From assembly GCA_945868195.1 (NCBI GenBank), contig CAMBLP010000139.1:1-5713 (forward strand): a DNA stretch of 5,713 nt. Reading direction: 5' to 3'. Source of the stretch: Bordetella parapertussis (GTDB lineage: Bacteria > Pseudomonadota > Gammaproteobacteria > Burkholderiales > Burkholderiaceae_B). The notes below the pieces were generated by a model. It was not told the DNA's origin. It saw only the letters and a program-made list of their open reading frames with translations, and did no database searches. Made by a program: the position numbers and the translations under genes. Below are positions 1 to 5,024 of the stretch, in pieces (positions within the stretch are counted from its first letter, which is position 1; every line of letters begins with the position of its first letter).

Positions 1-3000
1 TCACGCATGATGCGCGCGACAATTTGATCCGCACTTTGAGGCTCTACGCTGACCTGACACGTCGGACACATTTGTGTGCCGAGCTTCATATACATCAAGC
101 GCAAGAAATGATGGATCTCCGTCATGGTCGCGACGGTCGATTTGCGTCCACCACGGCTGGTACGCTGCTCGATGGCCACCGTGGGAGGAATGCCAAAGAT
201 GGCATCTACGTCGGGCTTACCAGCAGGTTGCACAATCGCGCGGGCATAGGCATTCAAGGACTCGAGATAGCGACGCTGACCTTCGTTAAACAAAATATCA
301 AATGCGAGCGTGGACTTGCCCGAGCCTGAAACGCCCGTAATCACAGTAAATTTATCATGCGGAATACTGACATTGATATTTTTGAGGTTGTGCTCTCGGG
401 CATGCAAAATATCGATGCTATGTGCGCGACGTCGTTCTTTCAACACGCTCTGTAGGGGACGACCGCTCGTTGCGCTGATTTCACTTGCGGGCAAACCTGC
501 CGCGCTCGAGCCAATCGCATCCGGCGTCATGGCCACAGCATACTCACGCAGCGCAGCACCCGTGTGTGAGCGCGGATTCGCCATCACGGTTTCTGGACTA
601 CCCACTGCGACGAGCTCACCGCCGCCATCGCCACCCTCTGGACCCAAGTCGAGCACCCAATCCGCGGCGCGAATCACATCAAGGTTGTGCTCGATGATGA
701 GTAAAGTGTGTCCCGCACCCAACAGCTTGCGAAACGCGCGCATCAAACGCGCGACATCGTCAAAGTGCAAGCCTGTGGTGGGTTCGTCAAATAAAAATAA
801 ACTGCCTTTTTTAGCGACCTTTGCAGTGGAAATCCCGCTACGTGCTGCTTCGGCGAGGTGTCCCGCTAGTTTCAGACGTTGCGCTTCACCACCTGACAGA
901 GTGGGGACAGGTTGGCCAAGCTTGACGTACTCCAGGCCGACATCCGCCAGCGGGGCGAGTCCGAGTTGCACATCGCGCAAGCCTTTAAAAAATTCCAAAG
1001 CTTCTGACACCGTCATATCGAGCACAGCGTCGATCGAGGCACGTCGACCGAGATGCTCGATTTGGACCTCACGGACCTCGGGTCGGAAGCGTTTGCCATC
1101 GCAATCCGGACAGCGGATATAGATATCCGATAAAAACTGCATCTCGACGTGTTCAAACCCAGTGCCACCACACGTCGGACAGCGACCATCGCCGCTGTTA
1201 AAGCTAAACGTCCCTGCGGTATAGCCACGTTCACGTGCGACCGGCGCTTGCGCAAAGAGTTTGCGGATCGGATCAAACGCGCCCACATAGCTTGCGGGAT
1301 TGGAGCGTGCGGTCTTGCCGATTTGTGCCTGATCGACCATCACGACATCGGCGAGCTGCTCCGCGCCTAACAGGCGATCAAACGCACCGGGTGCTTCGGT
1401 CGGCTTGCCCATGATCTTGAGCAGGCCCGGGTACAACACGTCTTGTATGAGTGTCGATTTCCCCGAACCTGAAACACCTGTCACACAGACCAAACGTCCC
1501 AAAGGAATTTCGATGGAGATATTTTTGAGATTGTTCGCCGTCACGCCCTCAAGAATGAGTCTGGGTGTGTTGGCCGAGACGGGCATCGGACGTGGCGCTT
1601 CGACCTTGAGTCGACCGCCCATGTATTTACCCGTCAGTGTGTTGGCGTCTTTGAGTGCCGTGGGCGTGCCATCAAACACAATTTGACCACCGCGCTCTCC
1701 TGGACCAGGGCCGACATCAATCACACGATCGGCGGCGATCATGACCTGTGGGTCGTGTTCGACCACTACCAAGGTATTGCCTGCGTCACGCAGTCGATGC
1801 ATCACCTCCACCACGCGGTGGATATCGCGGGGATGCAAACCGATGGAGGGCTCGTCTAAAACAAACAAGGTGTTCACCAGCGATGTGCCAAGCGCAGTCG
1901 TCAAATTGATCCGCTGCACCTCGCCCCCTGAGAGCGTGCGACTTTGTCGGTCTAGCGTCAAATATCCCAACCCCACATCGCATAAAAATTTGAGTCGCGC
2001 ACGGACCTCGGTCAACACCAGATCCATGGCCGCATCCATCGCACCCGGAAAGGTCAGTTGATCGGCGAACTTGCGTAGCTGAACGATTGGCGTCAACATT
2101 AAATCCTGAACCGACTTGCCCTCGATGCGCCACAGCAAGGCATCAGGCTTGAGCCGCGCGCCCTTGCAAGTCGGGCAGGGCGTGTAGCTGCGGTACTTAG
2201 AGAGCAAGACCCGCACATGCATTTTGTAAGACTTGGTTTCGAGCCAGTCAAAAAAACGCTGCACGCCATACCATTGGGTTTTCCAAGCCTGATTGCCACC
2301 TTTCCAGAGCGGGTCGCCGTGCAACACCCAATCTTGATGCTCAGGGGGTAAATATTTCCAGGGTGTATTGATCGAAACGTTGGCACGCTTGGCGTACTTT
2401 TCCATTTCGACCTGACACTCTTTGTAGCTCGGTGTTTGCCACGGCTTGATGGCGCCGCCTTCGAGGGTTTTGTTCTCGTCCGGAATCACCAAGCCAAAAT
2501 CAATGCCGATTACGCGGCCAAAGCCGCGGCAAGCCTCACAGGCACCAAGCGGCGAGTTAAACGAAAACGTACTGGGCAGGGCATTGCTATAACTGATATT
2601 GCAATCGGCACAGTGCAGCTTGTCACTGAATTTCCATACCGCCGTATCCGTGCCCTCCTGATCGACGGCATGAACGGACATCAGGCCATTCCCCATCTTG
2701 AGGGCTATATCAAAGGCCTCCATGACACGTGAGGGCTCTGCGCTAGAAAAACGAAACCGATCCTGCACCACGCGCAGGGTTCGAAGCAGCGGCGACAGGG
2801 TTGCGGATTTTTTTTTGGAGGCTTTCGCAGGTGGCGCGGCCGTTGCGCTCGATTGAGCACCTGACTGCAGTGGACTTTCATCCGCATGCACACGCGTATA
2901 GCCTTGCTGCTCCAAAAACCCCAGTACCTCTTCCTCGGTAAAGTTCAAAGGCACTTGAACGGGAAAAGTCACCACCAAGCGAGGATCGTTCGCTGTTTCA

Positions 3001-3431
3001 GAGCGAGCCTTGACGGCGGCAAAAATAGACGCAGTACTGTCTCGGCAAACCGCCTGACCACATCCGCGGCACATGAGCTGAGCGCCCCGCGCAAAGAGCA
3101 GCTTGAGGTGGTCATTAAGCTCCGTCATAGTGCCGACCGTACTGCGTGAGCTGCGCACAGGATTGGTTTGATCAATTGCGATGGCAGGCAAAATGCCTTC
3201 GATGCGATCGACAACCGGTTTATCCATACGATCCAAAAACTGTCGCGCATAGGGCGAAAAGGTTTCGACATAGCGTCGTTGACCTTCTGCATAGAGCGTG
3301 TCAAACGCCAGAGAGCTTTTACCTGAGCCGCTCACGCCCGTGACGACCGTCAATTCGCCCGTATTGAGGGTCAAATCGAGGTTTTTCAGATTGTTCTGGC
3401 GCGCGCCAGTGATGCGAATGGTTGGGTTCAT
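1..3431 (-). CDS. uvrA: Tandem (double-module) UvrA excinuclease ABC subunit A, partial (C-terminal part beyond left edge)
   Basis: UvrA is the damage-recognising ATPase of cytoplasmic nucleotide excision repair; it loads UvrB onto lesions. The frame from the ATG at 3431 stays open for 1143 codons to the window edge. Module 1 has Walker A GVSGSGKSS (residues 32-40), a diverged UvrB-binding-like region (about 131-250), zinc cysteines C274/C277 with C298/C301, signature SGGEVQR (501-507), Walker B with DEP (526-528), His559, a second Walker A (652-660), zinc cysteines C751/C754 and C774/C777, signature SGGEAQR (846-852), DEP (882-884) and His915. A linker (about 966-1002) leads into a second UvrA start: AREHNLKNI (1011-1019) and a third Walker A (1033-1041). 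A single UvrA is about 940 residues, so this is a fused tandem protein, a type known to me from Burkholderiales. The start fits the MNPTIRITGARQNNLKN opening of the family; no strong ribosome-binding site is seen. It could be a paralogue of a standard uvrA elsewhere. Confidence 0.95.
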   Translation of the reverse strand, partial: MNPTIRITGARQNNLKNLDLTLNTGELTVVTGVSGSGKSSLAFDTLYAEGQRRYVETFSPYARQFLDRMDKPVVDRIEGILPAIAIDQTNPVRSSRSTVGTMTELNDHLKLLFARGAQLMCRGCGQAVCRDSTASIFAAVKARSETANDPRLVVTFPVQVPLNFTEEEVLGFLEQQGYTRVHADESPLQSGAQSSATAAPPAKASKKKSATLSPLLRTLRVVQDRFRFSSAEPSRVMEAFDIALKMGNGLMSVHAVDQEGTDTAVWKFSDKLHCADCNISYSNALPSTFSFNSPLGACEACRGFGRVIGIDFGLVIPDENKTLEGGAIKPWQTPSYKECQVEMEKYAKRANVSINTPWKYLPPEHQDWVLHGDPLWKGGNQAWKTQWYGVQRFFDWLETKSYKMHVRVLLSKYRSYTPCPTCKGARLKPDALLWRIEGKSVQDLMLTPIVQLRKFADQLTFPGAMDAAMDLVLTEVRARLKFLCDVGLGYLTLDRQSRTLSGGEVQRINLTTALGTSLVNTLFVLDEPSIGLHPRDIHRVVEVMHRLRDAGNTLVVVEHDPQVMIAADRVIDVGPGPGERGGQIVFDGTPTALKDANTLTGKYMGGRLKVEAPRPMPVSANTPRLILEGVTANNLKNISIEIPLGRLVCVTGVSGSGKSTLIQDVLYPGLLKIMGKPTEAPGAFDRLLGAEQLADVVMVDQAQIGKTARSNPASYVGAFDPIRKLFAQAPVARERGYTAGTFSFNSGDGRCPTCGGTGFEHVEMQFLSDIYIRCPDCDGKRFRPEVREVQIEHLGRRASIDAVLDMTVSEALEFFKGLRDVQLGLAPLADVGLEYVKLGQPVPTLSGGEAQRLKLAGHLAEAARSGISTAKVAKKGSLFLFDEPTTGLHFDDVARLMRAFRKLLGAGHTLLIIEHNLDVIRAADWVLDLGPEGGDGGGELVAVGSPETVMANPRSHTGAALREYAVAMTPDAIGSSAAGLPASEISATSGRPLQSVLKERRRAHSIDILHAREHNLKNINVSIPHDKFTVITGVSGSGKSTLAFDILFNEGQRRYLESLNAYARAIVQPAGKPDVDAIFGIPPTVAIEQRTSRGGRKSTVATMTEIHHFLRLMYMKLGTQMCPTCQVSVEPQSADQIVARIMR
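2808..2816 (-). repeat. A9 homopolymer (T9 on plus strand) inside uvrA
   Basis: Nine consecutive A on the coding strand encode Lys206-Lys208 within an Ala/Ser/Lys-rich, low-complexity stretch (residues about 188-212). That stretch interrupts the UvrB-binding-like region of module 1. The reading frame is intact through it here. Runs of this length are known sites of replication or transcriptional slippage; whether slippage happens here is not shown. Confidence 0.85.
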
Positions 3432-3442
3432 CGTGTAATCAT
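3428..3442 (-). other. Four-codon leader reading frame overlapping the uvrA start
   Basis: On the minus strand an ATG at 3442 opens a four-codon frame (Met-Ile-Thr-Arg) whose TGA stop at 3430-3428 overlaps the uvrA ATG (3431-3429) as ATGA. Such an overlap could allow translational coupling, but a frame this short can occur by chance and it has no clear ribosome-binding site. Confidence 0.2.
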
Positions 3443-3449
3443 AGAGCGC

Positions 3450-3463
3450 CGGCCTTTTGGCCG
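3450..3463 (-). other. Small GC-rich hairpin upstream of uvrA
   Basis: CGGCC and GGCCG (3450-3454 and 3459-3463) form a 5-bp stem with a 4-base loop, just upstream of the uvrA start. On the uvrA transcript the loop reads AAAA and AAAAGG is the only purine-rich stretch, but it lies too far from the ATG to be a normal Shine-Dalgarno site. A structural role in the leader is possible but unproven. Confidence 0.35.
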
Positions 3464-3472
3464 CATGGAAAA

Positions 3473-3489
3473 CCAGACGAATATTCTGG
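3473..3489. promoter_or_regulatory. Inverted repeat in the divergent uvrA / small-protein intergenic region
   Basis: CCAGA (3473-3477) and TCTGG (3485-3489) are perfect inverted arms separated by 7 bases, with an overlapping GAATATTC palindrome (3479-3486). It lies between the two divergent starts and just upstream of a TAATAT (3502-3507) that could be a -10 box for the plus-strand gene. This is a plausible operator, but no known regulator consensus is matched; it does not fit the LexA pattern CTG-N10-CAG. Confidence 0.3.
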
Positions 3490-3522
3490 CCGGATATAGG
3501 GTAATATACGTGGCTTAATACC

Positions 3523-3526
3523 GGAG
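3523..3526 (+). promoter_or_regulatory. Ribosome-binding site of the 43-residue gene
   Basis: GGAG lies 7 bases before the ATG at 3534. This fixes the start of the small gene and is one of the main reasons to treat the short frame as real. Confidence 0.6.
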
Positions 3527-3533
3527 AATTGCT

Positions 3534-3665
3534 ATGGCTTCAGAAACAAAACGCACGCGCCGCAACACGCTTGAGCGCCGTTGCTTGGGCAAGGCCTTCA
3601 AGCGCCTGTTTGTCAACGCACCGAAAGGCGTGTTCAAAATGCTGGAAAAAGTCAAGAAAGCCTGA
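3534..3665 (+). CDS. Small highly basic hypothetical protein (43 residues)
   Basis: I do not recognise a family. The product begins MASETKRTRRNTLERRC and ends in EKVKKA. It has 14 Lys/Arg against 3 Glu, a single cysteine (Cys17), no signal peptide and no membrane segment. Residues 33-42 have spacing that would suit a short amphipathic helix. The charge suggests a nucleic-acid, ribosome or membrane-surface partner, but this is only inference. Support for a real gene: GGAG 7 bases before the ATG, a candidate TAATAT -10 box at 3502-3507 (with no good -35), and an intrinsic terminator 39 bases after the stop. It is transcribed divergently from uvrA, 102 bases apart. A non-coding transcript with a chance reading frame is the main alternative. 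Confidence 0.6.
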   Translation: MASETKRTRRNTLERRCLGKAFKRLFVNAPKGVFKMLEKVKKA

Positions 3666-3704
3666 GTTTTTGGCATTCGGACAACGTATTTAGAATCAAG
3701 TATG

Positions 3705-3743
3705 GGGCTGCAAACTTTATTGTTTGCAGCCCTTTTACTTTTT
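3705..3743 (+). terminator. Strong rho-independent terminator after the small gene
   Basis: GGGCTGCAAAC (3705-3715) pairs perfectly with GTTTGCAGCCC (3722-3732), giving an 11-bp stem with a 6-base TTTATT loop. A T-rich tail follows (3733-3743: TTTT, AC, then TTTTT). It ends the transcript of the 43-residue gene and insulates the downstream cyclase-family gene. There is no matching A-tract on the left, so it should act in the plus direction only. Confidence 0.92.
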
Positions 3744-3764
3744 CCTGCCAAGTTTTTGAGCCTG

Positions 3765-3786
3765 TTTTACGGTAAAAACGGTAAAA
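3765..3786. repeat. Tandem 9-bp repeat with overlapping palindrome upstream of the cyclase-family gene
   Basis: ACGGTAAAA occurs twice back to back (3769-3777 and 3778-3786). The first copy also forms an inverted repeat with the preceding TTTTAC (TTTTAC at 3765-3770, GTAAAA at 3772-3777). It sits 55 bases before the ATG of the next gene, where a promoter and operator would be expected. A TTGAGC at 3756-3761 is a weak -35 candidate. The regulator is unknown. Confidence 0.4.
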
Positions 3787-3830
3787 CGAACCAAGTCAGT
3801 TCACGATCGTTCAATTAAAAAATAAAACCT

Positions 3831-3834
3831 GGAG
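3831..3834 (+). promoter_or_regulatory. Ribosome-binding site of the cyclase-family gene
   Basis: GGAG lies 7 bases before the ATG at 3842 and supports this start over any downstream methionine. Confidence 0.75.
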
Positions 3835-3841
3835 ATCAGCT

Positions 3842-4897
3842 ATGAGTGGTAATAAACGTTGGGTTAATCGCCCAGAGGGCTCTACCTGGGGAGATTTTGG
3901 TGAGGATGACCAACGCGGACGCATCAATTTGCTGACCTCTGCAAAGCTCAAGCAGGGTATTGCCGAGGTCAAGGAATTTCAGCCGTTCTGTCTGAGCCTG
4001 CCATTGGATCTCCCCGGCGGTAACTTATTGAATCCACGACGTTTTCCTCCTGTCATCCGCCCCACCTTGCGTGGCGATCGCCCCAACATGAACTACGGCC
4101 TGTTTCGCGATAACGACCAGCAAACGGACGTCATTAGCGACGACTTAGTCGTGATGCACCTCCAGTACTCCACGCAATGGGATAGTTTGGCCCACGTTGG
4201 CTCTAGATTTGATGCCAATGGCGATGGCATCCCCGAGTCGGTCTATTACAACGGCTACCGGGCGGGGGAGCACATTATTGGACCGACGGACGGCAAGGAT
4301 GCGGGCGTTCCCGGACCAGGTGAAAACAAGTCCACCTCCAACGCGATGGCGCTCGGGATTCAAAATATGGCCGAGTCCTGCGTACAAGGACGTGGCGTGA
4401 TGATCGACTTCCATGCGCACTTTGGTAACAAGCGTGAAATCATTGGCTACGACACGCTGATGCGCGTGATGGAACAGGACAAAGTCGTCGTCGAGCCTGG
4501 CGATATGGTGTGCTTGCATACGGGTTTTGCACAATTGCTGATGGACATGAAGGGCAATCCTGATCTGCACACCCTCGAAAACAGTTGCGCAGCCTTGGAC
4601 GGACGCGATCAAAAACTCCTTAAATGGATCACCGACAGCCAGTTGGTGGTCTTGATGGCGGATAACTATGCGGTGGAAACTTACCCAGCGACTAGTCACA
4701 TTGGTTGTTGCGCGACACTGCCTTTGCACGAGCATTGCCTGTTTAAACTGGGCGTGCACCTGGGCGAAATGTTCTATCTCACCCCTTTGGCGCAATGGCT
4801 GCGCAAAAATGGGCGCACCCGTTTTTTGTTGACCGCGCCTCCACTGCGTTTGCCCGGCGCCGTGGGTTCGCCTGCTACGGCCGTCGCCACGGTTTAA
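3842..4897 (+). CDS. Cyclase-family protein (kynurenine formamidase-like, putative metal-dependent hydrolase)
   Basis: A 351-residue soluble protein with no signal peptide, of the putative cyclase / KynB-like family (metal-dependent amidase or hydrolase fold). The family motif HxGTHxDxxxH aligns to QYSTQWDSLAH at residues 108-118. Asp114 and His118 are kept, while the two other histidines are Gln108 and Gln112. Downstream, His296 (LPLHEHCL) and Glu309 (HLGEMF) match the family's later metal-ligand His and Glu. A DANGDGIPE stretch (124-132) resembles a calcium-binding loop and precedes YYNGYR, a stretch I associate with the longer cyclase subfamily. This protein is longer than typical KynB (about 210 residues), with an N-terminal extension before the motif. 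No terminator is visible after it; the next gene, in the same orientation, is 127 bases downstream. The true substrate cannot be told from sequence; kynurenine formamidase activity should not be assumed. Confidence 0.88.
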   Translation: MSGNKRWVNRPEGSTWGDFGEDDQRGRINLLTSAKLKQGIAEVKEFQPFCLSLPLDLPGGNLLNPRRFPPVIRPTLRGDRPNMNYGLFRDNDQQTDVISDDLVVMHLQYSTQWDSLAHVGSRFDANGDGIPESVYYNGYRAGEHIIGPTDGKDAGVPGPGENKSTSNAMALGIQNMAESCVQGRGVMIDFHAHFGNKREIIGYDTLMRVMEQDKVVVEPGDMVCLHTGFAQLLMDMKGNPDLHTLENSCAALDGRDQKLLKWITDSQLVVLMADNYAVETYPATSHIGCCATLPLHEHCLFKLGVHLGEMFYLTPLAQWLRKNGRTRFLLTAPPLRLPGAVGSPATAVATV

Positions 4898-4907
4898 ACG
4901 TCAATTA

Positions 4908-4916
4908 CCCCCCCCC
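4908..4916. repeat. C9 homopolymer in the intergenic region
   Basis: Nine consecutive C lie 10 bases after the cyclase-family stop codon. The tract is outside any gene and about 45 bases upstream of the promoter -35 box, so length changes would not shift a reading frame. Confidence 0.85.
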
Positions 4917-4941
4917 ATCCGCGATGCTGTCAGTTTGATGA

Positions 4942-4959
4942 AAGCTTGAATAAGCTTAT
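4942..4959. promoter_or_regulatory. Paired AAGCTT sites / palindrome upstream of the solute-binding-protein promoter
   Basis: AAGCTT occurs at 4942-4947 and 4952-4957, exactly 10 bases apart. The second copy lies in the perfect 10-bp palindrome ATAAGCTTAT (4950-4959). The pair ends 2 bases before the -35 box, a usual place for an activator or repressor site. No regulator is identified. Confidence 0.35.
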
Positions 4960-4961
4960 GG

Positions 4962-4991
4962 TTGACGCAGTTATCGCGTATGGGGCAATAT
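4962..4991 (+). promoter_or_regulatory. Candidate sigma70 promoter for the solute-binding protein
   Basis: TTGACG (-35, 4962-4967) and CAATAT (-10, 4986-4991) are separated by 18 bases, close to the TTGACA / TATAAT consensus. Transcription would start near 4998, giving a leader of about 27 bases that includes the AGGAG at 5014-5018. This suggests the solute-binding-protein gene can be expressed independently of the cyclase-family gene. Confidence 0.55.
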
Positions 4992-5024
4992 GATCAAGTT
5001 ATTTCACTCATACAGGAGCGTGCC

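Noticed and set aside
310..1122. Plus-strand 270-codon open frame
   Set aside because: It is antisense to the continuous uvrA frame, and its translation is a reverse-strand shadow of conserved UvrA motifs. No ribosome-binding site or recognisable domain.
1786..2386. Minus-strand short open frames inside uvrA
   Set aside because: They are out of phase with the uvrA frame, which is intact with conserved motifs throughout this stretch.
1..3431. Frameshift or two separate adjacent uvrA genes
   Set aside because: The frame read codon by codon from 3431 to the edge has no stop and keeps UvrA motifs in phase across the junction between modules.
3432..3533. LexA (SOS) box upstream of uvrA
   Set aside because: I searched both strands for CTG-N10-CAG and close variants and found none; CCAGA-N7-TCTGG has the wrong arm orientation and spacing.
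3515..3751. Minus-strand 78-codon frame across the small gene and terminator
   Set aside because: It reads through the terminator hairpin and overlaps the better supported 43-residue gene; no ribosome-binding site.
3581..3775. Plus-strand 64-codon frame overlapping the small gene
   Set aside because: It runs out of phase through the small gene and across the intrinsic terminator, so it is unlikely to be translated.
4145..4795. Minus-strand 216-codon open frame
   Set aside because: It lies wholly opposite the well-supported cyclase-family gene and shows no family features or plausible start signal.
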